Below are positions 1 to 7,828 of a stretch of 64,000 bases of DNA, piece after piece. A model generated the notes under the pieces. It was not told the origin of the DNA. It saw only the letters and a list, made by a program, of their open reading frames with translations, and did not search any database. Source of the stretch: Pseudomonas viridiflava (lineage in GTDB: Bacteria > Pseudomonadota > Gammaproteobacteria > Pseudomonadales > Pseudomonadaceae). Location: assembly GCF_900580675.1 (NCBI RefSeq), contig NZ_UTBG01000255.1, positions 62,001 through 126,000 on the forward strand, in the 5' to 3' direction. Each line of letters starts with the position of its first letter. The first letter of the stretch is position 1. Made by a program: the position numbers and the translations under genes.

Positions 1-10
1 GAAGCTCAAG

Positions 11-26
11 CTCAGTAATTACTGAG
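11..26. repeat. 16-bp perfect palindrome
   Basis: CTCAGTAA is followed directly by its reverse complement TTACTGAG. The palindrome lies just beyond the terminator that ends the nitrate transporter operon. It could be an operator or part of a neighbouring gene outside the window. The sequence gives no further clue. Confidence 0.35.
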
Positions 27-32
27 TAGTAG

Positions 33-63
33 AAAAAAGCCCGGCTTAGGCCGGGCTTTTTTT
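33..63. terminator. Bidirectional intrinsic terminator
   Basis: The stem GCCCGGC / GCCGGGC (39-45 with 50-56) has a TTAG loop, a run of A before it and a run of T after it, so it can stop transcription on both strands. It lies 17 bases past the stop codon of the PP2C/kinase gene on the minus strand and probably ends that operon. Confidence 0.85.
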
Positions 64-79
64 CGCCTGCGATTTGGCA

Positions 80-1750
80 TCAGGTGTGAAGCAGTGCATA
101 CAGCAACACCAGATTGATCAGCAGCGAGAGCAAAGCCAGGGTTCGCCAGACCTTCAGTGGCTCTCGGTCCAGCAACGGTCTGGGGCGTACGCTCAGCTCT
201 TGCCGGTCAGCCTGTTCCAGCACCAGCAACCATTCCTCGGCAGTCTCAAAGCGTTGCGCAGGTTTGGCAGCTACAGCGCGCTCCAGGCACAGGGGCAACC
301 AATCCGGCAGGTCGGGGCGATAGCGGCTGGCACTGATGGGCTGGTTGAAGCGCGGCCGTTGGAAGGCTTCGATTTCACCGTAGGGGTAATGCCCGGTCAG
401 CAGGTAATACAAGGTGACGCCTACGCTGTATAAGTCCTGTTGCGTTGTAGGGCGCTCACCATTGAAGGCCTCGGGGGCGATAAAGCTCGGTGTGCCGGGC
501 AGTTCATTGGCGCGGTCTTCCGAGAGACCTGGGCAGTACGCCAGGCCGAAATCCAGCACACGCAGTTCAGCGTCGTCTCCCAGCAACAGGTTTTCCGGCT
601 TGATATCGCGGTGCAGAATCTGCCGTCGATGCAGCATGCCCACCGCCCGCAGCAAGCGTTCGGCCACCGACTGCCACTGCGCCAGCGGCAGCGGGCCTTG
701 TTGCTCGAAGAGTTCTGCCAGGGTTTTTCCCGGGTATTCGCGCATCACGTAGTACAAATGCTGACGTCCGCTGGCGGCGTGCACTTCAGGAAATGCCCGC
801 CCAGCCACGCGCCGTAAAAACCATTCCTCGGACAACAGCGCCTGGCCGGCGTCGCTATCACTGTCGCGGTTCAATGGCAGGGTTTTCAGCAGCCACGGTT
901 GCTGTTGGGCATCGCGTACCCGGTACAGCAATGACTGTCGGCTTTGCGCCAGTACGCTTTCCACCTGCCAGCCCTCAAAGTCTTGCCCGGCCTTCAAGGG
1001 CGGTGGCAGTGGCCACTGTTGCAACTGCACCAGCGCATCGCCGAGGGTCGCAGCACCGAGCCTGTCGATGCGTATCAGCAGAGCGCTGGCGTTGTCCTGG
1101 CTGCCTGCCAGGTGCGCGGCATTCACCAGGGTGCTGACCGCAAGATCCAGGTCGATTTGCTCACGCAGAATCGCACTGATGCTGTGATCGCCCAATGTTG
1201 CCCACACGCCATCACTGAGCAGCAGAAAGCGCTCGCCTTCGCGCAATTGGCCGTCCAGGAAATCCAGTACCAGGTGCTGGTCCAGCCCAAGCGCACGCTT
1301 GAGCACATGCTGCATGCCCGGTTGTTCCCACACGTGATCCTCGCTGATGCGCTGCAACTCACCGTCCAGCCAGCGATACACCCGGCAGTCACCGACATGT
1401 GCGAGGGTAAAACGTTGGCCGCGAAACACCAGGGCGCTGAGGGTGGTGAGCAAGGGCTGGCCACCTCCATTGGCCTGCAGCCAGCGATTCTGCGCGAGCA
1501 GCAAGCGTTCCAGCGCCTGGGCCACGCCCCAGGTTTGCGGCGTGGCGTAGTAATCCAGCGCCAGGGCCTGCAAGGTCGAGCGTGCAGCCAGGCCGCCATC
1601 GGCGCACTGGCTCACGCCGTCGGCTATCGCGCACAGGTAGCCCTTGCTGGCGGCCAATTCCGCCACCGGGGTGACCACGCGCAAGGCGTCCTGGTTTTCC
1701 TTGCGTGGGCCGATGGCGCTGGCCTGGGCGATGCTCAGCTGCAGGCTCAT
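80..1750 (-). CDS. Bifunctional PP2C protein phosphatase / Ser-Thr protein kinase
   Basis: This 556-residue protein joins two opposing activities. Residues about 1-235 are a PP2C-type phosphatase with the metal-binding motifs KENQD, IADGVS, GDCRVYR and LSDGVW. Residues about 265-510 are a Hanks-type kinase with HRDIKPENLL and DFGLAY. A hydrophobic segment close to the C-terminus (about 535-553) should anchor it in the inner membrane with both domains in the cytoplasm. The ATG at 1750 is chosen because it overlaps the transporter stop codon as TGATG, which indicates translational coupling, and the protein then begins directly with the PP2C fold. Fusions of this kind occur in pseudomonad assimilatory nitrate operons. 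Its substrate is unknown; control of nitrate uptake or reduction is an inference from the operon. Confidence 0.9.
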   Translation of the reverse strand: MSLQLSIAQASAIGPRKENQDALRVVTPVAELAASKGYLCAIADGVSQCADGGLAARSTLQALALDYYATPQTWGVAQALERLLLAQNRWLQANGGGQPLLTTLSALVFRGQRFTLAHVGDCRVYRWLDGELQRISEDHVWEQPGMQHVLKRALGLDQHLVLDFLDGQLREGERFLLLSDGVWATLGDHSISAILREQIDLDLAVSTLVNAAHLAGSQDNASALLIRIDRLGAATLGDALVQLQQWPLPPPLKAGQDFEGWQVESVLAQSRQSLLYRVRDAQQQPWLLKTLPLNRDSDSDAGQALLSEEWFLRRVAGRAFPEVHAASGRQHLYYVMREYPGKTLAELFEQQGPLPLAQWQSVAERLLRAVGMLHRRQILHRDIKPENLLLGDDAELRVLDFGLAYCPGLSEDRANELPGTPSFIAPEAFNGERPTTQQDLYSVGVTLYYLLTGHYPYGEIEAFQRPRFNQPISASRYRPDLPDWLPLCLERAVAAKPAQRFETAEEWLLVLEQADRQELSVRPRPLLDREPLKVWRTLALLSLLINLVLLYALLHT

Positions 1751-2961
1751 CAGACGCGTGCGGCGGTCACGGCAGCCGAACCCCAGGTGGTTCTCCAGCG
1801 ACGCTTGACGCCATGCAGGCCGAACCAGGCCAGCACGCCCAGGCTGGCGAACAACCACAGGGCCAGTTGATAGCTGCCGGTGCTTTGTTTGATCGCGCCC
1901 ATACCCGCCGCCAGGGCGAAACCGCCGATACCGCCGGCCATGCCGATCAGGCCGGTCATCACGCCGATTTCACTGCGGAAACGCTGGGGCACCAGTTGAA
2001 ATACCGCGCCATTCCCGGCGCCCAGGCCGAGCATGGTGCAGACGAACAAGGCCAACGCCGCGTAGGAACTGGGCAGGTTGAAACCGACGGCGGCAATACT
2101 GATCGCGGCCAGGGTGTACATGCCCAGAAGCGTACGAATCCCGCCAAAGCGGTCAGCCAGGGCGCCGCCCAGTGGACGCATCAGGCTGCCGCCGAACACA
2201 CAGGCGGCGGTGTAGTAGCCGGCAGTTACCGGGCTCAGGCCGTATTGGTCATTGAAGTAGCCGGGCAGGGCGCTGGCCAGTCCGATGAAACCTCCAAAGG
2301 TCACACTGTAGAAAAACATGAACCACCAACTGTCCCGGTCGCCCAGCGCCTTGAAGTAGTCGGCCATGGATTTGGCTTTAGGCCGCTGCGGTGCATTGCG
2401 CGCCAGCCAGGCAAAAACGATCAGGGTCAGAACCAGTGGAATCAACGCAAAACCGAACACGTTGCTCCAGCCAAAGGCCGCTGCCAGCACAGGCGCCAGC
2501 AACGCTGCGAACACCGTGCCCGAGTTGCCGGCACCGGCGATGCCCATGGCCTTGCCTTGGTGCTCGGCGGGGTACCACTGGGACGCCAGAGGTAGCGCCA
2601 CTGCAAACGACGCGCCGGCCATGCCAAGGAATAAACCGAGCAGCAGCGCTTGCTCATAACTGTGGATGCCGAGTTTCCAGGCACAAAACAACGCAACAAT
2701 CACGATTACCTGGCCGATCAGGCCAGCCGTCTTGGGCGACAGCTTGTCAGCCAGCATCCCCATCAAAAAGCGCAGCACGGCACCCGCCAGGATCGGCGTC
2801 GCCACTACCAGGCCGCGCTGCTGCGTGGTCAGGTGCAGGTCGGCGGCAATCTGCACCGCCAGGGGGCCCAGCAGATACCAGACCATGAAGCTCAGGTCGA
2901 AATACAGGAACGCGGCAAACAGGGTCGGGGTATGCCCGGATTTCCAGAAGCTTGATTTCAT
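1750..2961 (-). CDS. nasA: Nitrate/nitrite MFS transporter (NasA/NarK family)
   Basis: A 403-residue major facilitator with about 12 membrane segments. It starts MKSSFWKSGHTPTLFAAFLYFDLSFMVWYLLGPLA, a family-typical N-terminus, here cited only as position 1-35, and it has the nitrate-signature-like stretch GGFIGLASALPGYF in the middle. It imports nitrate for assimilation. The ATG at 2961 follows a 200-base leader carrying a sigma-54 promoter, ANTAR hairpins and a terminator, so it should be made only when nitrogen is limiting and nitrate or nitrite is present. It is cotranscribed with the downstream PP2C/kinase gene. The symbol could equally be narK-like; the assimilatory role is inferred from the nasST context. 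Confidence 0.88.
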   Translation of the reverse strand: MKSSFWKSGHTPTLFAAFLYFDLSFMVWYLLGPLAVQIAADLHLTTQQRGLVVATPILAGAVLRFLMGMLADKLSPKTAGLIGQVIVIVALFCAWKLGIHSYEQALLLGLFLGMAGASFAVALPLASQWYPAEHQGKAMGIAGAGNSGTVFAALLAPVLAAAFGWSNVFGFALIPLVLTLIVFAWLARNAPQRPKAKSMADYFKALGDRDSWWFMFFYSVTFGGFIGLASALPGYFNDQYGLSPVTAGYYTAACVFGGSLMRPLGGALADRFGGIRTLLGMYTLAAISIAAVGFNLPSSYAALALFVCTMLGLGAGNGAVFQLVPQRFRSEIGVMTGLIGMAGGIGGFALAAGMGAIKQSTGSYQLALWLFASLGVLAWFGLHGVKRRWRTTWGSAAVTAARV

Positions 2962-3054
2962 CACGCACCTCAACGGTTGGGAGTCTTGTAAGAAGGCCTG
3001 GTGATGGAACAGCCGGCTTGGGCCGCCCCACCGGCCCATGAAGGGGCCAAAACG

Positions 3055-3101
3055 AAAAAACGCCGCCACCGGGTTCGCGAGGGCAAACCGGGTGTGCGAC
3101 G
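3055..3101 (-). terminator. Leader terminator controlled by NasT
   Basis: On the minus strand the RNA folds into a long GC-rich stem: CGTCGC pairs with GCGGCG, then after a bulged A a 12-pair stem (one mismatch) closes a CCUC loop. The stem is followed directly by six U. Its 5' arm (3096-3101) is the same sequence as the 3' side of the second ANTAR hairpin, so the two structures exclude each other. Confidence 0.88.
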
Positions 3102-3135
3102 TCTTTGTCGTGGAGGGGCAGCCGCCGTTGGCTAC
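3097..3135 (-). promoter_or_regulatory. ANTAR-binding two-hairpin RNA motif
   Basis: Two short hairpins with hexanucleotide loops are arranged in tandem on the minus strand. P1 (3118-3135) has a 6-bp stem GTAGCC/GGCTGC with loop AACGGC. P2 (3097-3110) has stem CGAC/GTCG with loop AAAGAC. Both loops have A at position 1 and G at position 4, the known signature of RNAs bound by ANTAR antiterminators. P2 overlaps the 5' arm of the following terminator, so binding of NasT should block termination. Confidence 0.87.
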
Positions 3136-3150
3136 CTGTGATGAATACTT

Positions 3151-3166
3151 AGCAAGAGCTGCGCCA
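3151..3166 (-). promoter_or_regulatory. Sigma-54 promoter of the nitrate transporter operon
   Basis: Read on the minus strand the site is TGGCGC-N5-TTGCT, against the sigma-54 consensus TGGCAC-N5-TTGCW, with correct GG/GC spacing. The predicted transcript starts near 3140, immediately before the first ANTAR hairpin. This implies NtrC-dependent expression under nitrogen limitation. The site lies in the few bases after and within the nasT stop region. Confidence 0.8.
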
Positions 3167-3168
3167 AA

Positions 3169-3744
3169 TCAGCCGAGCAACTCACTCATGGCGATAATCT
3201 GCTCAGCCACCTGGATCAGTTTCTGTTGCCGGCTCATGGCCTGGCGGCGCATCAAGGTATAGGCCTCTTCCTCAGTGCAGTCCTTCATTTTCATCAGCAT
3301 GCCCTTGGCCAGCTCGATGCGTTTGCGTTCGGCCAGTTGCTGGTCGCGGGCGTGCAGCTGGGCGCGCAAGGCCTGGTCGCTTTCGAAGCGCGCCATGGCC
3401 ACGTCGAGAATCGGTTGCAGGCGCTGGGCCTGGATGCCTTCGACGATGTACGCGCTGACGCCGGATTTGATCGCCTGGCGCATCACATTGGGGTCGTGTT
3501 CATCGGTAAACATCACGATCGGGCGCGGTTGGTCGCGGCTGACCAGTACCACTTGCTCCATCACATCGCGGCCCGGTGACTCGGTATCGATCAGGATGAC
3601 GTCCGGGCGCACCGTTTCGACACGCGCGGGCAGGTCGATGGTCAGGCCGGACTCATCGATCACCTCAAAACCGGCCTCGATCAGCGCCGTCTTGAGCCGG
3701 CCGACCTTGCGCGGGGTGTCGTTGATCAACAGGATTCGCAGCAT
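3169..3744 (-). CDS. nasT: NasT, ANTAR-domain transcription antiterminator
   Basis: A 191-residue protein with a receiver-like domain (about 1-120; acidic site in VILIDTESPG) and a C-terminal ANTAR RNA-binding domain (about 130-190, including LAKGMLMKMKDCTEEEAYTL). In the family NasT is held inactive by NasS and, when nitrate or nitrite is sensed, binds two-hairpin leader RNA to prevent termination. Its likely target lies directly downstream, in front of the nitrate transporter. The start at 3744 has an AGGAG Shine-Dalgarno sequence, 12 bases after the nasS stop, so the two genes form an operon. Confidence 0.95.
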   Translation of the reverse strand: MLRILLINDTPRKVGRLKTALIEAGFEVIDESGLTIDLPARVETVRPDVILIDTESPGRDVMEQVVLVSRDQPRPIVMFTDEHDPNVMRQAIKSGVSAYIVEGIQAQRLQPILDVAMARFESDQALRAQLHARDQQLAERKRIELAKGMLMKMKDCTEEEAYTLMRRQAMSRQQKLIQVAEQIIAMSELLG

Positions 3745-3756
3745 AGAGGTCTCCTG

Positions 3757-4983
3757 TCAGCGCAAGGCTTGGCGGTGGGCAGCATCGGCCATGGCGTGCA
3801 GGCGGAAGCTTCGGGCATAACCGGCAGGGTCCGAACCGTCCCAGATTTTGCCGTCGATCAGCTGGCTGCTGCGCATGTCCTGGCCGTTGTCGGTGAGGCC
3901 CAATGCAGCGGCCGCCTGGCGATACAGCGCCAGTTGTTGCACTTGGCGGGCAACGCCCAGGTAGTCGGGGTCCTCACGCAACAGGCCCCAGCGTCGAAAC
4001 TGGGTCATGAACCACATCCCATCGCAGAGATAGGGCAGGTTTACTGCGCCACCGGCAAAAAAACGCAGGGCATGCAGGTCCTGCCACTGGTTGCCCAGGC
4101 CGTCCTCGTAGGCCCCGAGCAAGCGTGGCTCGATGCAGTCGAGCGGCGCGTCGAGGTAGTCGCGGCCGCTGAGCAATTGTGCGGTAGAGCGACGGTTTTC
4201 GGTGGTTTGCTCAATAAAGCGGCTGGCCTCCAGGACTGCCATGACCAGTACGCGGGCGGTGTTAGGGTATTCGTCGACAAAGGCCTGGGTGCAGCCGAGC
4301 ACTTTTTCCGGATGGTTCGGCCAGATCGCCTGGGTGGTTGCCAGGGTAAAACCCTGGTTTTGCTTGACCGCGCTGGCGCACCAGGGTTCGCCGACGCAAA
4401 AACCGTCGATGCGCCCGGCTTGCAGGTGCGCGACCATTTGTGGAGGGGGGACCACGACGCTGTTTACATCCTGTAGTGGATGGATACCCTGGCTCGCCAG
4501 CCAGTAATACAGCCACATGGCGTGGGTGCCTGTTGGAAAGGTCTGGGCGAACGTCAGTTTTGTTCGGCTTTGGTGCACGTGGCGGTCCAGTGCTTCAGGA
4601 GTGACCACTCCTTGTTCCTGCAGCCCGCGGGACAGGTTGATGCTCTGGCCGTTCTGGTTCAGCCCCATCAGCACCGCCATGTCGGTGGATGCCACGCCGC
4701 CGATGCCCAGGTGCATGGCATAGATCAGCCCGTACAGGCTATGGGCGGCGTCCAGTTCGCCGCTGGCCAGTTTATCCCGCAGGTTGGCCCATGAGCTCTG
4801 GCGCTTGAGATTCAAGGTCAGGCCATAAGGTTGGGCGAAGCCCTGGGTGGCGGCGACCACCAACGAAGCGCAATCAGTCAAGGCCATGAACCCCAGGTCG
4901 AGACTGCTTTTTTCCGGGGCATCGCTGCCGTGAACCCAGGCCAATGGGTCGTTTACCGGGCTGCTGCCAACCGAATCGTTCAT
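3757..4983 (-). CDS. nasS: NasS, cytoplasmic nitrate/nitrite sensor
   Basis: A 408-residue relative of the NrtA/SsuA-type periplasmic nitrate-binding proteins, but with no signal peptide: the start MNDSVGSSPVND is polar. This is the mark of the cytoplasmic sensor NasS, which binds NasT and releases it when nitrate or nitrite is bound. The motif MALTDCASLVVAATQGFA near the N-terminus and the later RIDGFCVGEPWCA ligand region are typical of the NrtA/NasS group. It is the first gene of a nasS-nasT operon. An AAAGGTAGG sequence precedes the ATG. Confidence 0.93.
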   Translation of the reverse strand: MNDSVGSSPVNDPLAWVHGSDAPEKSSLDLGFMALTDCASLVVAATQGFAQPYGLTLNLKRQSSWANLRDKLASGELDAAHSLYGLIYAMHLGIGGVASTDMAVLMGLNQNGQSINLSRGLQEQGVVTPEALDRHVHQSRTKLTFAQTFPTGTHAMWLYYWLASQGIHPLQDVNSVVVPPPQMVAHLQAGRIDGFCVGEPWCASAVKQNQGFTLATTQAIWPNHPEKVLGCTQAFVDEYPNTARVLVMAVLEASRFIEQTTENRRSTAQLLSGRDYLDAPLDCIEPRLLGAYEDGLGNQWQDLHALRFFAGGAVNLPYLCDGMWFMTQFRRWGLLREDPDYLGVARQVQQLALYRQAAAALGLTDNGQDMRSSQLIDGKIWDGSDPAGYARSFRLHAMADAAHRQALR

Positions 4984-5231
4984 CGAGACCTACCTTTTCG
5001 TTCAAAAAAAAGCGCCGTTCCTGCAGGTGGCGGTGTAAGCCATTGCAGGTAACGACGCCTTTGTCCGTAGGCACGCTCCGTCGTTGGCGCGCGCTCTGAT
5101 ACTGAGTTCATAGCAAGGCACATGCCACGGTCTGGCAGGCGAGGGCGGCCGTCAGCTTTCCATCAAGATTAAAAATCGATGGCCTCTCAGTATGGCTGCC
5201 CCTCTCTGCCGAGCCGCCCAGGAAACCTACG
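4984..5231. other. Divergent intergenic region with inverted repeat
   Basis: The 248 bases between nasS and the secretin gene must hold the nasST promoter on the minus strand. No convincing -35/-10 pair was identified. AACGACG at 5051-5057 and CGTCGTT at 5079-5085 form a 7-bp inverted repeat about 70 bases upstream of the nasS start, which could be a leader hairpin. Confidence 0.3.
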
Positions 5232-6686
5232 GTGTACGCCGAATTCCCTACAAAGATGCTCCGCCTGCGGTTTTGTCGCTGGTTGCTGTTTGCCACGCTG
5301 ATGCTGGGCATTGCGGTTGCCCGGGGCGAAAGCTACCAGGCGCAGGACCAAAGCCTGCATACCGTGTTCACGGCGCTGTCTGTGCCTTTTGGGGTGCCCA
5401 TCGTGGCCAGCGCCGAGGTGGCGCGAAAACGCCTGAGCGCAGTGCTTGATTTCGATGCGCCGCAACAGACCCTGGAGATGCTCGCAGAGCAACAGGCGTT
5501 GATCTGGTACAGCGACGGGCAAGTGCTTTACGTCTATGACGCCAGCGAGGCAAAAAGCTCTGCGGTAGCGTTGCGGCATATTTCCATTGATAAGCTGCGC
5601 GCCCTTATGCGCCGCTCGGGCCTCGACGAATCACGCTACCCCCTGCGGGAAAGCGCTGGGCGGACCTTTTATGTGTCCGGCCCGCCGAACTATGTCGACC
5701 AAGTGCTGCGCCTGGCGCATCTGATGGACCGGCAACGCGCCGACTTGCGCGTGGGCGCACAAGCTTTCGCGGTGGTTCAAGTGCTCAATACCCCAGTAGC
5801 AGACCGCCAATATGGCAACAGCGACAGCCCGGTCATGGTGCCGGGCATGGCGTCTATGATCGAAAAACTCCTGGCCAGCGAGAAAAAGGGCCCGTTGGCC
5901 GACAGGAGCCTGGGCGTGATCGCCTTCCCGGATGCCAACAGCCTGCTGATCAAGGGCAAACCGGCACAGGTGAGTCTCATCCAGAAACTGGTGGAGGAGT
6001 TGGACCTGCCAAAACGAGCGATCGAGGTCTCTCTATGGCTGGTGGACGTGGACCGTGACGAACTGAAAAAGCTGGGCCTTGGCGATGACGCGCAGGCCAC
6101 CACCACTCGAATCATGGAGCCCTTGGACGATAACCGGCTGATGGCGCAGATCGCGACGCTGGAACGCCGGCGCCGAGCACGAGTCGTCACGTTGCCGGTG
6201 ATTCTGACCCAGGAGAATGTGCCGGCGGTATTCCAGGATAACCACACCTTCTATCTACCCGCGCCCGGAAGCGATGACGTCGACTGGAGCCCCGTGCGTT
6301 ATGGCACCCAGGTCAGCGTATTGCCGCGTTTTGCCGAGGCTAATCAGATTGAGATGCGCCTTGATATTGAGGACGGCCGCCAGATGGTTCAGCCGGGTCG
6401 GCCGGCGAGGGCCTCGGCAGTCGGGCAGGTTGCGGTTGATAGCGTCGTGCGTATTACCCAAGGCAAGCGTTTATGGCTCGGGGCGTTTCGGCGCGAAGCG
6501 GCAGAGCAGGGGCCTGGCACGGTGCCGGGGCGTTCGGCGCCGGTGCGCTTGTTTGTCATTCAGGCGCGGGCGGTGGGCAGCGAGCTCAAGGACTTGGCAG
6601 GCGTCGGGCCTCCGCCGTTGACGGCCACGCAATACGAGCGTGTGCAGCGTGCCTTCGTACAGCCCGGCCGGGATATTTCCCCGTGA
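5232..6686 (+). CDS. sctC: SctC-family type III secretion secretin (HrcC/InvG/YscC-like)
   Basis: A 484-residue protein with a signal peptide (hydrophobic core LLFATLMLGIAVA), an N0-like domain (about residues 37-110, beginning SYQAQDQSLHTVFTALSV), a ring-building domain ending in GVIAFPDANSLLIKGKPAQV, and a C-terminal secretin region with IEVSLWLVDVDRDEL. These are features of the outer-membrane ring of type III injectisomes. It is at the short end for the family (about 500-700). The GTG at 5232 has an AGGA about 10 bases upstream; an ATG at 5256 is an alternative. No other injectisome gene follows except a regulator and a transglycosylase, so it is probably a relic of a larger locus or works with components encoded elsewhere. 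Confidence 0.8.
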   Translation: MYAEFPTKMLRLRFCRWLLFATLMLGIAVARGESYQAQDQSLHTVFTALSVPFGVPIVASAEVARKRLSAVLDFDAPQQTLEMLAEQQALIWYSDGQVLYVYDASEAKSSAVALRHISIDKLRALMRRSGLDESRYPLRESAGRTFYVSGPPNYVDQVLRLAHLMDRQRADLRVGAQAFAVVQVLNTPVADRQYGNSDSPVMVPGMASMIEKLLASEKKGPLADRSLGVIAFPDANSLLIKGKPAQVSLIQKLVEELDLPKRAIEVSLWLVDVDRDELKKLGLGDDAQATTTRIMEPLDDNRLMAQIATLERRRRARVVTLPVILTQENVPAVFQDNHTFYLPAPGSDDVDWSPVRYGTQVSVLPRFAEANQIEMRLDIEDGRQMVQPGRPARASAVGQVAVDSVVRITQGKRLWLGAFRREAAEQGPGTVPGRSAPVRLFVIQARAVGSELKDLAGVGPPPLTATQYERVQRAFVQPGRDISP

Positions 6687-6856
6687 ACAGGCAGGGTGTA
6701 GAGAAAAGTCTTACAGGGTGGTTCGTGAAATCGCTTGTTGTATGGGCGCTTTCCTAACGTGAGGTGGGAGGCAGATTTTTATAGTAGTGACATGGGCGCG
6801 TAAGCCGTTACTGGAAATGGGGACTTCAATGTCAGCCGTCGGATACCGAGGTATGT

Positions 6857-7288
6857 ATGGTCGTCGTGGATAATCAATTGACGACGCATCCCCTGTTTTT
6901 TGCGCATTGGACCCTGCACGCCGATGGCCGCCTGACCGGCAGGGGAGCGGATGTTCAGTTGCCGCCCAAAGAATGGCATGTGTTGCGGCTGCTGCTGGTT
7001 TCCGGCAGCGCGTTGATGACCAAGGATCGCTTGCTGGAGCTGGCGTGGCCCCAGGGTGATGTCTCCGAGGAGTCGCTGACACGCTGCATCTATTCGCTGC
7101 GCAAATACCTGGGTGCGGACAAAGGGTTTATCAAGACGATCTACGGTCGGGGGTATCGGTTTACGTGCCCGGTGAGGGCTGATGCCGGGCTTGCGCCAGG
7201 GGGGACGAAGGAAGTGGCGCACGTGTGTTCGGCCTGCGGTCAAGTCAGCCATGGCCTGGTGAGAGATGAGCAGGTCAAACATGGCTAA
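6857..7288 (+). CDS. HilA/OmpR-type winged-helix DNA-binding protein
   Basis: A 143-residue protein that is almost only a Trans_reg_C winged helix (about residues 10-108), with PPKEWHVLRLLL, the recognition-helix region ESLTRCIYSLRKYLG and the C-terminal hairpin YGRGYRF. There is no receiver domain. The first part resembles the DNA-binding domain of HilA, the SPI-1 type III secretion activator, but HilA has several hundred further residues that are missing here. It lies between a secretin and an IagB-like gene, as hilA lies next to iagB in SPI-1. A plausible role is local control of these genes. The last 8 bases overlap the next gene when that gene is started at 7281. Confidence 0.72.
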   Translation: MVVVDNQLTTHPLFFAHWTLHADGRLTGRGADVQLPPKEWHVLRLLLVSGSALMTKDRLLELAWPQGDVSEESLTRCIYSLRKYLGADKGFIKTIYGRGYRFTCPVRADAGLAPGGTKEVAHVCSACGQVSHGLVRDEQVKHG

Positions 7289-7742
7289 GGTGTGGAGCAG
7301 GGGCGTGTTGCTAAGCGTATTGATGAGCGCCAATCAGGTATTCGCCGATTGCTGGGGGGAGGCCGCCAGCCGCTATGACATCGAGCCGGAGTTGTTGCAG
7401 GCCATCGCTGCGGTCGAGTCGGGTTATCGTGCGGACGTGGTCAACCGTGGCAACGGCAACGGCACCCGCGACATCGGTTTGATGCAGATCAACAGCATCC
7501 ACTTACCCCGCCTGCTCAAGCAGGGTATTACCGAGGAACGCCTGCTGAGTGAGCCTTGCCTCTCGGTAGAGGTAGGGGCGTCGATTCTCGCGGAATTCAT
7601 CCAGCGCTTTGGCTACAACTGGACAGCGGTGGGCTCCTACAACGCGGGGCCGGGTCAAGGGCCGCAGTTCGAGGCGCTGCGTATGCGCTACGCCGAAAAA
7701 ATCTGGTCGCGTTACGAGGCCCTGGTCATGCAGCGGCATTGA
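7281..7742 (+). CDS. Lytic transglycosylase, IagB/IpgF-like (SLT domain)
   Basis: With the ATG at 7281 the 153-residue product has a clean signal peptide (cleavage likely after QVFA). An SLT lysozyme-like domain follows, with catalytic Glu in AAVESGY, then GLMQIN and AVGSYNAGPG. It should cut peptidoglycan in the periplasm. This size and layout match the small transglycosylases that open the wall for type III secretion machines (IagB, IpgF). An in-frame ATG at 7266 is an alternative start. It overlaps the winged-helix gene, which suggests coupling, and is the last of three secretion-like genes before pyrD. Confidence 0.8.
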   Translation: MAKVWSRGVLLSVLMSANQVFADCWGEAASRYDIEPELLQAIAAVESGYRADVVNRGNGNGTRDIGLMQINSIHLPRLLKQGITEERLLSEPCLSVEVGASILAEFIQRFGYNWTAVGSYNAGPGQGPQFEALRMRYAEKIWSRYEALVMQRH

Positions 7743-7783
7743 CGTTTGAACGGCACGCCTCGCGCGCGCGCCGTCACCCCGGC

Positions 7784-7789
7784 TATAAT
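7784..7789 (+). promoter_or_regulatory. Probable -10 box of pyrD
   Basis: A perfect TATAAT lies 39 bases upstream of the pyrD start, in the only AT-rich stretch between the two genes. The -35 region is GC-rich and does not match the consensus. Confidence 0.5.
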
Positions 7790-7828
7790 CGGCGCCACCT
7801 TTCGCCGCCATCCGAGTCTAGCCCGCCC

